DNA of 64,000 bases from Sphingobacterium sp. UBA7855 (GTDB lineage: Bacteria > Bacteroidota > Bacteroidia > Sphingobacteriales > Sphingobacteriaceae). Made by a program: the position numbers and the translations under genes. Shown here one piece after another: positions 7,946 to 16,745 of this stretch. The DNA is taken from NCBI GenBank assembly GCA_002500745.1, contig DLST01000016.1:206640-270639 (forward strand), given 5' to 3'. The number at the start of each line of letters is the position of its first letter. Position 1 is the first letter of the stretch. The notes below the pieces were generated by a model. The model saw only the letters and a list, made by a program, of their open reading frames with translations. It ran no database searches and was not told the origin of the DNA.

Positions 7946-10900
7946 ACACGCATTAAGGATATTAATTTGTCGACGTCAATCGGTTTACTAATATAATCGT
8001 TTGCGCCAACAGCAATCGTCTTTTCGCGATCACCTTTCATTGCTTTTGCTGTGACAGCAATAATAGGAATATTCGTAAATTTTTTGTTTGCTCTTATTTT
8101 TTCAATAGCCTCGTAACCATCCATAACAGGCATCATAATATCCATTAAAACAAGATCGATCTGGTCATTTCGTTTAAGGATATCCAATGCCTCCTGACCA
8201 TTGTTGGCAATCTCAATCTTCATATCATAACTTTCAAACGCCGTACTGAGGGCAAAAATATTCCGCATATCGTCATCTGCTAGTAGTACCGTTTTGGAAG
8301 CTAAATTGTTCTCAGCAATTACAGCACTTCCAGAGTTGTTGAACATGGTGTATTCGTGTTTACTGCTGCGAATTTTATTTAAGAATAAATTTACCTCATC
8401 AATCAGACGGTTGTTTGACTTGGCGGACTTGAGCACCATGGCTTGGCTATGGTGGAGTATTTCAGAAGTTTGCGCTGTACTGAGTTCCATTGCCGTATTG
8501 ATGATAATTGGTAAATTCTTAAATTGACTGTTCGATTTGATTTCGTTTAGGAGTTCAATCCCTGATCGGTCTGGGAGATTTAAGTCCATAATGATACAAT
8601 CAAATGATTTCTCCTGATTCAATAAATCGAGTGCTTGTCCCGCACTGAAGGCCTGAAAAATTTGAATATGCTGTTCTTCCAACGATTGTTTGATAAAATC
8701 GCTTTGGATTTCTTGATCTTCCACCAAAAGAATTTTTTTCAATGGATGACTTGTTGATGCTTTTATTTTTAAGAAAGTTTCGGCTAGCGATTCTTCTGAC
8801 ACTGGTTTGGACATAAAGCCGATGGCTCCAGCAGAAATAGGTTCATCATGTAAAAATGTTCCTGCCGACATCATGTGTACTGGAATATCCTTGGTGTTAT
8901 CATTTTTTTTGAGGTTACGAAGTACTTCCCAACCATCCATTTTTGGCAACATAATATCTAGTATTACTGCAGCAGGTAGTAAATTTTCAGCTTTTTGTAA
9001 ACCATCTTTTCCATCATAGCTGATGTAAACATCATAGCCATTTTGCTCGGCGTAGTCTTTTAAAATATCTGCAAAAATAAAGTCGTCCTCAATAATCAGC
9101 AATTTATTGTTTTTTCCATCGTCTTCTATCCTTTGAATTTTTGCAGTGACATTAGTTTCATTCCGCATTAGCGGTGGATAATTATTTTCATTGTCGATAG
9201 ATGATACTTTTACTAACGGGGTTTGGATTTCCTGTTCTAGCGGAATGCTAAAGATGAAGACGCTACCTTCACCGATTTTGCTGGATAAGGTTATTTTGCC
9301 TTTCAATAAATTGGCGATTTCCCGACAGATCGATAAACCTAAACCAGTGCCACCATATTTACGGCTTGTTGAACCATCTTCCTGCTTAAAAGCATCGAAG
9401 ATAAGCTCTTGTTTTTCCGGGGCGATTCCAATACCATTATCTCTGACCGTAAAAATAAGATTTTGTGTGTCAGCTTTTATTCCAAAAAAAACTTCTCCTC
9501 TTTCACCTGTAAACTTAAATGCATTCGATAACAAATTCTTAATGACTTGTTGTATACGATGCTCATCGCCAACAAATTCTTGTGGAGCATTTGAGTCTAC
9601 ATCAAGTAGGAACCGTATATTTTTTGAGGCTGCGGTATCGCTGAAAAAATCTTTAATATAATTTACGAGATAGTTGGTGCTGATACGCTCTTTTTCTACC
9701 TCAACTTTGCCGGATTCTATTTTTGCCAAATCCAATAATTCATTGATTAAATGTAAAAGATCTGAGCCGGCACTATGAATAACAGAAGCATATTTTATTT
9801 GATCCTCATTGAGGTTTTTCTTTTTGTTATCCTGAAGTAATTTGGCCAGAATGAGAATACTATTAAGTGGTGTCCGCAGTTCATGGCTCATATTGGCCAT
9901 AAATTCAGATTTATACTTGCTAGATAGCTCTACTTCCTCTATTTTTTGGGCTATCGCCTGACGGGCTTTTTCCAGATCTTCGTTTTGGGCGAAGAGTAAC
10001 TTCGCTTTCTCATCCAACTCATTATTCGTTTGGATAAGTTCTTCTTGCTGCACTCTAAGTTCTTCTTCAGAGGCTTCTAACAAATGTGTTTTATGTATTA
10101 GCTCTTCATTCGTTGTTCTCAACTCTTCCTGTTGAGTCTCCAGTTCTTCGGTTTGTTGTTGAAGCTCCTCATAAAGATCCGCAAGCTTTCCATGTGTTTG
10201 GGCTACTTTAATAATAACGGCAATGTTATCTTTTACTTTATTTAAAAAGCTAAACCGCAGTTTTTCGTCTTTCTTATTAATAACGGGGCAGCATATCTCC
10301 ATGATACCGACACAATGTTTTTCATAAGAAAAAGGAATAATATAAATCTCAGTGTCTACCCGATCTGCCAATGAGGTTTCTAATAAAAGGTGCTTGTTGT
10401 TGATATCTTTAATTTTAACAACTTCATGATTGTTTGCAACTTCGCCTAATATACCGTCATTTTCCTTAAAAGTTTGTTTGATATATTGTTTTGCAGAAAT
10501 GCCGATTTTGTGGCAAAGCTGATATTCCTGATAATTGTCGTCGAAAATATAAACTGTTCCGCCTAGTGCTCTAGTCGACGAGGCAATAGCATGTAGACTT
10601 ATTTCAGCAATTTTCTTGTCTGTATAATCTCCACGTAACTGTTCATCGATGCTACTGATTGCATTCAAAATCCAGTTATCATTATTTGTTTGTTCCTGCA
10701 ATAGTTGAAGACTGCTGTTAGACTCCTGTTGACTTTTCACGGTCGCCCTTAGAAATCTTGAGATAGAAGAAATCTTGGAAAGGATATAGAAGAATCCACT
10801 TAAACCGATAGCAATGAACAGGTAGGTAATGTATTGGGCTATTTGCAGGTCGTTTCTAGATTTTTCTAAAAGATCTGCTCGTTGATCCAATAAATCTTTT

Positions 10901-11364
10901 GATATTAGATTAATCTGGCCCAATATAGAGGCTTTTTGTTCGTGAATGTGATTGGATCTAAATTGAATTTCTCTTGTATCTGCAATATCTTGCTCAAAGT
11001 TATAAAATGCTGAAATTTCTTTGCGTAATATTTCAATTTTGTTCAATGGGAAATGATAGAAATCATCTTTAAAACTTAATGAACGGAGCAGTTCATCGGT
11101 TTTTCTTAATTCCAATTTGTAGGGAATAAATAACGAAGCATCTTTCTTATTCAGGTAATCAAGTTTGACATCATTTACTTCGTCTACATTTGATTTAATT
11201 TCATTAATAGTATTAAATCTATTTTCGGCGATTTGAACGATAGTTCGCTCGTTATTTAAGTTATGATGCAGCGATATGAAAAAATATAGGGCTGAAAGGA
11301 ATATAAGCAAAAAAGAAATGATCACTCCTAGGGTAATTTGCTTTCTATAGTTTTTTCGATTCAT
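7933..11364 (-). CDS. Large hybrid sensor histidine kinase (TM-CHASE3-like-TM-GAF-coiled coil-HisKA-HATPase-REC x3)
   Basis: A 1143-residue inner-membrane kinase. One membrane helix (about 9-31), a helical periplasmic domain of CHASE3 type (about 35-172) and a second helix (about 176-196) are followed by a GAF-like domain (about 230-390). A Glu/Gln-rich coiled coil (about 395-485; repeated QQTEELETQQEEL-like units) leads into HisKA (H494 in MSHELRTP), HATPase (DNGIGIA near 642, GGTGLGLSI near 671) and three receivers with D803, D927 and D1075. It heads the operon with cheR, cheB and a REC-kinase-REC gene. The coiled coil next to CheR/CheB is a plausible methylation target (inference). The ligand is unknown. 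Confidence 0.93.
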   Translation of the reverse strand: MNRKNYRKQITLGVIISFLLIFLSALYFFISLHHNLNNERTIVQIAENRFNTINEIKSNVDEVNDVKLDYLNKKDASLFIPYKLELRKTDELLRSLSFKDDFYHFPLNKIEILRKEISAFYNFEQDIADTREIQFRSNHIHEQKASILGQINLISKDLLDQRADLLEKSRNDLQIAQYITYLFIAIGLSGFFYILSKISSISRFLRATVKSQQESNSSLQLLQEQTNNDNWILNAISSIDEQLRGDYTDKKIAEISLHAIASSTRALGGTVYIFDDNYQEYQLCHKIGISAKQYIKQTFKENDGILGEVANNHEVVKIKDINNKHLLLETSLADRVDTEIYIIPFSYEKHCVGIMEICCPVINKKDEKLRFSFLNKVKDNIAVIIKVAQTHGKLADLYEELQQQTEELETQQEELRTTNEELIHKTHLLEASEEELRVQQEELIQTNNELDEKAKLLFAQNEDLEKARQAIAQKIEEVELSSKYKSEFMANMSHELRTPLNSILILAKLLQDNKKKNLNEDQIKYASVIHSAGSDLLHLINELLDLAKIESGKVEVEKERISTNYLVNYIKDFFSDTAASKNIRFLLDVDSNAPQEFVGDEHRIQQVIKNLLSNAFKFTGERGEVFFGIKADTQNLIFTVRDNGIGIAPEKQELIFDAFKQEDGSTSRKYGGTGLGLSICREIANLLKGKITLSSKIGEGSVFIFSIPLEQEIQTPLVKVSSIDNENNYPPLMRNETNVTAKIQRIEDDGKNNKLLIIEDDFIFADILKDYAEQNGYDVYISYDGKDGLQKAENLLPAAVILDIMLPKMDGWEVLRNLKKNDNTKDIPVHMMSAGTFLHDEPISAGAIGFMSKPVSEESLAETFLKIKASTSHPLKKILLVEDQEIQSDFIKQSLEEQHIQIFQAFSAGQALDLLNQEKSFDCIIMDLNLPDRSGIELLNEIKSNSQFKNLPIIINTAMELSTAQTSEILHHSQAMVLKSAKSNNRLIDEVNLFLNKIRSSKHEYTMFNNSGSAVIAENNLASKTVLLADDDMRNIFALSTAFESYDMKIEIANNGQEALDILKRNDQIDLVLMDIMMPVMDGYEAIEKIRANKKFTNIPIIAVTAKAMKGDREKTIAVGANDYISKPIDVDKLISLMRVWLS

Positions 11365-11634
11365 GTGAGAATGAGTTTATCGTTTTACTTTTCTGTAGGT
11401 AATGTTTTTTGATTGTACCTGGGGAAAAAGATATATGTAAAATAACAAAAAAACTTGCTATTAATCAAAAGCTGGAATAGAAACAGCGCTATAGAAAATT
11501 CCAGAGGCATGCCAAATGCATCAATGCCAACACGACAGCCGTTTTTTCTTACCGATGTGTAGCATGGCATGTTTGCGTCTTATTTTTTAGTTCCATCATA
11601 CGCAGATCAAGCGGTGTTCAAATCCGCCCTTTTA

Positions 11635-11689
11635 ACATTGCTTGTTCATTGCTCGTTCAGTACTTCTTCATTGCTTACTCAGTCGCTAC
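11635..11689. repeat. Five degenerate 11-bp tandem repeats
   Basis: Consecutive 11-mers read acattgcttgt, tcattgctcgt, tcagtacttct, tcattgcttac and tcagtcgctac, with consensus TCATTGCTTnT. The period is close to one helical turn of DNA. No coding function is apparent. Confidence 0.75.
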
Positions 11690-11920
11690 TGAAAAAACAA
11701 TGACTGATCACTGTCTAAAAATTGGCCGAATAATGAGATTAGGGGTAACTTGGTATCAAGTTGCATACAATTTGATTATCACGACGGTTATTGATATAAG
11801 GGGAAAAATAACATCATATAAAAAAGTTTGGACTAAGGTGATAATGAATCAATTTCAAAACCTGTGTACTGAGCCAATAATTCAGTCAATCTGGACAGGA
11901 AGAAATGCGTGTAAAAACAA

Positions 11921-11945
11921 AACCCTGATGATGGGCACCAGGGTT
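11921..11945 (+). other. Small hairpin in front of the orphan leader
   Basis: AACCCTG pairs with CAGGGTT across an 11-base loop, preceded by an A-rich stretch. No T tract follows directly, so it is not a clear terminator; it could be a 5' leader structure of the lost gene downstream. Confidence 0.4.
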
Positions 11946-12326
11946 CGTTACTAACCAATTATAAACCTAAATTATGAAAAGACTTTTTACAGGCCGCTAA
12001 ACTAAATTAGTTGCCGTTTTTTTTACTATGAAAACTAAAATGATTGTTTTTTTATCTTTTGCAATCAAAACGTGAATAACGTCTTTGATTGGTTGCTATT
12101 AGTGTTTCATAGTGAGATAACCTTTAATTATCTTCAACAAAGATACAGTAAATATGCAGTAGCCTCCAAATATTTTTTCCAATAAGTTGCTAATACAACT
12201 ATGTTGTGACACACAAATGATATTTCGACTAATTTGGATAATTATTTGACAGCCTTGTTCATTGGATTGCCGTCATTACTCGAATTATTTATTAGAAATG
12301 CTTTACATTTACAAAAATATATTTTT

Positions 12327-12845
12327 ATGATATTGACCGAATTTAAATCGATAAAGGCTTTTGTATTGGATGTGGACGGTGTGTTGACTGACGGAACCGT
12401 GCAGGTAAATGAAGACGGACATCAATTGCGTACCTTTAATATTAAGGATGGATACGCGATGCAGTTGGCAATCAAAAGAGGTTATCCGATTTTTATAATT
12501 ACCGGCGGTGGATCAATTGGTGTTGAGAAGCGTATGAAAGGGTTGGGTATCACTGAAGTACATTCAAAAGTAAGTGATAAGCTTTCAAAAATGAGCGAAC
12601 TTGCTTATACTTACAAGTTGGAATTAAACCAGTTGATGTACATCGGGGACGATATTCCTGATTTCAGCTGCATGAAAGCAGTTGGCGTGGCTGTTTCGCC
12701 AGCGGATGGAGTAGAAGAAATTAAGGGAATTTCACATTATGTGTCTGGCTTTTGTGGGGGTAAGGGAGTTGTGCGTGAAATGATCGAAAAAGTAATGAAA
12801 GTGCAGGGTAATTGGTATGAGGATGAAACGATAAAAAGCATATAA
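12327..12845 (+). CDS. kdsC: KdsC-type HAD phosphatase (KDO 8-phosphate phosphatase)
   Basis: A 172-residue HAD phosphatase without a cap domain. The nucleophile motif FVLDVDGVLTDGTVQ (residues 13-27), the IITGGGS motif II region, a conserved Lys and the GDDIPD acidic motif IV match KdsC, which removes phosphate from KDO 8-phosphate in lipopolysaccharide core synthesis. I start at the ATG at 12327, 12 residues before the DVDGV motif; a longer frame from 12234 adds 31 hydrophobic residues unlike the family. The next gene, maf, begins two bases after the stop codon, so the two form an operon. Confidence 0.9.
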   Translation: MILTEFKSIKAFVLDVDGVLTDGTVQVNEDGHQLRTFNIKDGYAMQLAIKRGYPIFIITGGGSIGVEKRMKGLGITEVHSKVSDKLSKMSELAYTYKLELNQLMYIGDDIPDFSCMKAVGVAVSPADGVEEIKGISHYVSGFCGGKGVVREMIEKVMKVQGNWYEDETIKSI

Positions 12846-12847
12846 GA

Positions 12848-13426
12848 ATGTTGGAAAATATAAAAAATACTACAGTGATATTAGGTTCTCAATCCCCACG
12901 GAGAAAGCAGTTATTGGCAGGGCTTGGCCTGACATTCGAAGTTGAGGTAAGGGAGACAGTAGAATTTGTTGATCCAAATCTTTCAGCTATAGAGGCTGTT
13001 CGTCAAATAGCAATCTGTAAAGCCGAAGCATTTAGGAATAGGGTAGATTGTTTGATTATCTGTGCCGATACGGTTGTCGTTTCTGATAAGGGCGAAATTT
13101 TGGGTAAACCGAAAGATAAGCAGGAAGCTATAGCAACCTTGACAAATTTGTCTGGTAAGAAGCATTTGGTATTGACTGCAGTAGCGATCTTGTGGAAAGG
13201 CAAGATTAGCACTTTTGTAGAAAAGACGACAGTCTATTTTTATGGATTAAATCTGGATGAAATCGAATATTATGTTACTAAATTTGAACCTTTAGATAAA
13301 GCTGGTTCTTATGGAATACAGGAATGGATTGGATTAATTGCCATAGAAAAAATAGAGGGAGAATATAATAATGTAGTCGGATTACCTACGGCAAAGCTCT
13401 ATCAAGAATTGAAAAAGTTAATATAA
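12848..13426 (+). CDS. maf: Maf-family nucleoside triphosphate pyrophosphatase
   Basis: This 192-residue house-cleaning enzyme hydrolyses non-canonical or excess NTPs to NMP and pyrophosphate (dTTP/UTP in YhdE-type members). The signature SQSPRRKQLL (residues 14-23), the ICADTVVV segment with the catalytic Asp, the GKPKDKQEA helix and the DKAGSYGIQ motif are present. It follows kdsC with a one-base gap and ends in a strong terminator. Which nucleotide is preferred cannot be read here. Confidence 0.92.
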   Translation: MLENIKNTTVILGSQSPRRKQLLAGLGLTFEVEVRETVEFVDPNLSAIEAVRQIAICKAEAFRNRVDCLIICADTVVVSDKGEILGKPKDKQEAIATLTNLSGKKHLVLTAVAILWKGKISTFVEKTTVYFYGLNLDEIEYYVTKFEPLDKAGSYGIQEWIGLIAIEKIEGEYNNVVGLPTAKLYQELKKLI

Positions 13427-13450
13427 AAAAGCGGCTTTTGCCGCTTTTTT
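13425..13450 (+). terminator. Terminator after maf
   Basis: AAAAAGCGGC - TTTT - GCCGCTTTTT hairpin with a flanking A run and T run. It overlaps the maf stop codon and lies 30 bases from the end of the convergent TonB-receptor gene, so it can act in both directions. Confidence 0.85.
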
Positions 13451-13479
13451 ATTAAGATTTGATTTTTTTAGCTTAGTTG

Positions 13480-16062
13480 TTATTTGATGAAATAACGAAC
13501 ACCGGTGTAGAACATGCGTCCTGTTAATGGACCCCAAAGCATCGACGTATCAAAATAGTTTCCAAAGGGTTGATCTGCTGCGAGGATTGGCATACGTTGA
13601 AAATAATTGGACAGATTTTCTCCGCCCACATAAACGGTGAGGTTTTTCTCTTTCCCAAACGTTTTGCTAATCTGTGCATTCATTGTTGCGTAAGCCTTTG
13701 ATGCTGTAGGTATTTGATATTCAACGGGGTTCTCTGCTGTTGATGGAATGCGTTTTTGTCCAACTACATTTAATGTATAATCTACACTCCAGCCAGCATG
13801 GTGGTTATAGGCTAGGTTGACAAAGCCGCGGTGTTTAGCCAATAGGGGTTTGGTCTTTCTGCCACTTTCAAAATCAGTCTGCACATCAAGTAGGCGATAG
13901 GCAAACCTCGTTTCAAAATGAGCAGCTGGCATCAAGCGAAATTCTGTTTGCAAACTATTGGAGAAAGATTTTCCATTCAAATTATAAAAATTGATCTCTC
14001 GGGGATTTTCGTAATCGACCACGACCTGATTAGAGAAGTTGTTGTGGAAAAATTCAACGGATGCCGAAGCCTCGCGACCAAATATTTGTAAACTTTGGTC
14101 TATCGCTATTCCGCTATTCCAAGAGACTTCAGGTTGTAGGCCATAAGCTTTATCGTATATATTAGGCGATTGAATAATCAATTTTCTACTACTTGCCAAG
14201 ACGGCCGTATTCTCTGCAAATATATTTGCTGTACGTTGACCTTTTCCTGAGCTAGCCCGGATTGTTGTTCCCGAAATCGGTGCATAACGTAAATGGATGC
14301 GTGGTGTTGTAAACCATCCATACAGGGAGTTGTAGTCTTGGCGGAGACCAATTATAGCATCAAATTTTTCTGATGGACTATAGGTATATTCTGCAAATGC
14401 ACCCGAAACAACCTCTTTGCGTTTGAAGTTTTTATCTTTTAAATACCATTCGGTGTAGTTGTCATAATTAATGGATGCTCCAACACGATATTTATGTGCA
14501 ACAGTTCCGATAATATCTTGAAATAAGAGGTTGGCATAGCCATTTTGTTGTTCCGAATCGTAGTTATTAAGCCCAAAATAGCTTTTCTGATTATAGTTTG
14601 ATCCTGCGAGTTGGAGACCTATGCTACGGTGCTTATTTTCGGGGAACACGTAACCAATTTTAGCAAAACCTTCTACGCGTTCAATATCAAATCCTAAACC
14701 ATAGCGATTTGTGGTTCCCTTATCAGTTTTTTCGTTGAAGTCAATCTGCCCACCAGTACGGTCGTCATTGAGATATTTAACCCCAAATTGTACCATCAGC
14801 CCTTTTCCATTTTCATAAAACCAGCGGTTGACACCGGAGAATAAATTGCCTACAGGTATATCTCTAAACCCGTTGTGACTAAAGTTCATAGACTTATTGT
14901 ACATAAAATTGTCGTGCAATAAAACTGCCGTCGACCAATGTTGACCAATTTTTTGGGAAAGATTTAAGTTTACATCTGTGCGGCCCATGTTGTTCGCATA
15001 GGCATTAAAAAACAATCTTTCCGAATTTTGAGGTTTCTTCAGTTCAACGTTGATCTGTCCGGCCATGTTTTCGAAACCGTTAGCTACGGAACCTATGCCT
15101 TTCGCTATTTGAATTGATTCAATCCACGTTCCTGCAATAGAATTTAAGCCTAATGGAGAAGCCAGTCCACGCGGGCCGGGTAAGTTTTCGACAGTTAATT
15201 GGGTGTAAATACCACTCAGGCCGAGCATTTGAATCTGTTTACTACCCGTTACAGCATCAGCATTGACGACATCGACAGAAGCGTTAGTTTCAAAGCTTTC
15301 ACTTAAATCACAGCAAGCTGCTTTAAAGAGCTCTTTTCCCGTGAGCACTTCTAACCGTGCAGGTGTCATACGGTCAATATAGTTTGAACGACGTGTTCCT
15401 TTGACCTCAACTTCCATCAACACATTACCCTTTGCTGTAATCATAATGACTTCATGCAGATCTTTGATGGTGATGGTGTCAGGTTTCATTCCAACGTAGC
15501 TTACCACCAATTGGTCGAATCCTTCTTTATGGTCTAATTTGAAAACACCATTTTCGTTTGTCCTTGTATTTTTGGTCGGAAGGTTTGTCCAGTGTAAATT
15601 GGCGCCAACAATGGGTTTAAGATCCCCCTTTTGGTTTTCTTCAACCACAACCCCGGTTACTGTATGTGGATGATCGTGATTGTCGGTCGTCACCATTTTT
15701 TTTTCGGGTATTTTCCCATTTTCCAATCGCGGATACATACAACATTCATGGAGCTTAGCATAGGATTCATCAGTAGCAACTAAGTTGTCTACATCATGGC
15801 CAACCTGAGCAATATTTTTCTTGATAGATTCCAGTTGGACTTTCTGAGGATTATATTTGATCTGCAATAAGTTATCGCTTGCATTCCAAACGGCCATTTC
15901 TACACCATGCATTTTCGCTGCGGTTTCAATGCGTTTTTTACACATGGCACAATTCCCAGCTACGGTAAGCGTTGTCGTACTGTCGGTCTGTGCTTGTACA
16001 AATGTCAGAAAAACGAAAAATAGGATGGTTATTGTATATATTTTTTTGAAAAATTGATTCAT
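13480..16062 (-). CDS. TonB-dependent receptor with N-terminal heavy-metal (HMA) domain
   Basis: An 860-residue outer-membrane receptor. The signal peptide (1-24, ending FVQAQ) is followed by an HMA-like domain with CAMCKKRIE (C38, C41), then a His-rich linker (DNHDHPH), a carboxypeptidase-regulatory-like beta domain (about 130-220), a plug and a C-terminal beta-barrel ending in a tyrosine/phenylalanine-rich strand (MFYTGVRYFIK). The CxxC domain suggests copper or another soft metal as cargo; this is inference. The ATG at 16062 sits directly before the signal peptide. The next upstream gene on the strand is the HYC_CC_PP protein, 263 bases away, which supports a metal-related unit. Confidence 0.88.
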   Translation of the reverse strand: MNQFFKKIYTITILFFVFLTFVQAQTDSTTTLTVAGNCAMCKKRIETAAKMHGVEMAVWNASDNLLQIKYNPQKVQLESIKKNIAQVGHDVDNLVATDESYAKLHECCMYPRLENGKIPEKKMVTTDNHDHPHTVTGVVVEENQKGDLKPIVGANLHWTNLPTKNTRTNENGVFKLDHKEGFDQLVVSYVGMKPDTITIKDLHEVIMITAKGNVLMEVEVKGTRRSNYIDRMTPARLEVLTGKELFKAACCDLSESFETNASVDVVNADAVTGSKQIQMLGLSGIYTQLTVENLPGPRGLASPLGLNSIAGTWIESIQIAKGIGSVANGFENMAGQINVELKKPQNSERLFFNAYANNMGRTDVNLNLSQKIGQHWSTAVLLHDNFMYNKSMNFSHNGFRDIPVGNLFSGVNRWFYENGKGLMVQFGVKYLNDDRTGGQIDFNEKTDKGTTNRYGLGFDIERVEGFAKIGYVFPENKHRSIGLQLAGSNYNQKSYFGLNNYDSEQQNGYANLLFQDIIGTVAHKYRVGASINYDNYTEWYLKDKNFKRKEVVSGAFAEYTYSPSEKFDAIIGLRQDYNSLYGWFTTPRIHLRYAPISGTTIRASSGKGQRTANIFAENTAVLASSRKLIIQSPNIYDKAYGLQPEVSWNSGIAIDQSLQIFGREASASVEFFHNNFSNQVVVDYENPREINFYNLNGKSFSNSLQTEFRLMPAAHFETRFAYRLLDVQTDFESGRKTKPLLAKHRGFVNLAYNHHAGWSVDYTLNVVGQKRIPSTAENPVEYQIPTASKAYATMNAQISKTFGKEKNLTVYVGGENLSNYFQRMPILAADQPFGNYFDTSMLWGPLTGRMFYTGVRYFIK

Positions 16063-16325
16063 TGCTTTATTACGAGTATTTGCTTCAACTAGCATTTAAT
16101 TTTTACCTTCATGATACCGCGCAACCACATTCAAGGGGTACGGATTTATTTTTTCAGTTCTACTATTTTTGCTGATGATTTAAAATCCACTGTTTTTGTT
16201 CCGTGACAAGCTACGGAAAGATCAATGTTGGGAATGACAGTCTGCCGTTCTCACGAAATATAAAAACTATATTGGACTTCGGTCAATTCAAGAAAATGAA
16301 CTGTGTTCGGTGAAAAGAGGTGATA

Positions 16326-16745
16326 TTAAATTCTAAAATTTTGATTGAGAATAAAAACAGGTGGGGTCTGTCTATTGTCGCTCGCAAAATCGGTATACTT
16401 TAGTTTAGAAAAATCGTCTTCCTCCCCAGAGAAATGATAATAATTAAGTATCCAATGAAGCGTAACTATTGCGGGAGAAAAAGTGTTAAAATCAAGATTT
16501 TGTGTTACTCGGCTGAAGTGATCGACCTTTTGTGCTTCGATCTTAACATCTTTACAGCTTCCTGTTTCATGACAGTGGTTCTGCTTTTTTTTTGCAGACT
16601 TGGCACAAAGAGGGCAGGCCATATTATGGCTTTCCGATAACGATACACTTTTTGTTTCCCCTTGGCAAAAATGAAGATGCAGTGAGGCACCACTTGCTGC
16701 GAGCAAATAGAAAAATAAGCCGATAAATAGTGCAATTTTCTTCAT
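16326..16745 (-). CDS. HYC_CC_PP-type exported Cys/His-rich protein
   Basis: A 139-residue protein with an N-terminal signal or anchor helix (residues 3-20). The LHLHFCQGE segment, a CPLC pair with further Cys (NHCHETGSC) and a late RQTPPVFILN segment correspond to the HxC, CC and PP elements that give this Bacteroidota family its name. The clustered Cys and His suggest metal binding. The start is the ATG at 16745; the upstream in-frame extension of 60 residues is not signal-like. It lies upstream of the HMA-TonB receptor on the same strand, a pairing that suggests copper handling. The precise function is unknown. Confidence 0.75.
   Translation of the reverse strand: MKKIALFIGLFFYLLAASGASLHLHFCQGETKSVSLSESHNMACPLCAKSAKKKQNHCHETGSCKDVKIEAQKVDHFSRVTQNLDFNTFSPAIVTLHWILNYYHFSGEEDDFSKLKYTDFASDNRQTPPVFILNQNFRI

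Larger units (their letters stand above)
11365..12326. other. Long gene-poor region with a possible orphan leader
   Basis: No convincing gene lies here. Open frames of 61 codons (11385-11570, minus) and 101 codons (11649-11954, plus) show no recognisable motif and overlap repeats. The stretch holds five 11-bp tandem repeats (11635-11689), a small hairpin (11921-11945), and a segment at about 11950-11995 with the look of the translation start of a SusC-like gene (ATTATGAAAAGACTTTT at 11972-11988) that meets a stop after eight codons. It may be decayed upstream DNA of a lost TonB-receptor gene. An 8-bp inverted repeat (CAATCAAA / TTTGATTG) is at 12062-12091. Confidence 0.5.

Noticed and set aside
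9191..9661. A 156-codon frame antisense to the large histidine kinase
   Set aside because: It is a mirror of conserved HATPase coding sequence; the sense strand has full motifs.
11385..11570. A 61-codon minus-strand open frame beginning PCYTSVRKNGCRVG
   Set aside because: No domain is recognised and it lies in a gene-poor stretch of likely decayed DNA. A vague memory of similar intergenic sequence is not enough to call a gene.
11612..11630. A tRNA T-arm-like GTTCAAATCC stretch
   Set aside because: The flanking bases do not form the T stem and no acceptor or anticodon arm is found.
11649..11954. A 101-codon plus-strand open frame
   Set aside because: It begins inside the tandem repeats, has no recognisable domain and odd composition; it is probably non-coding.
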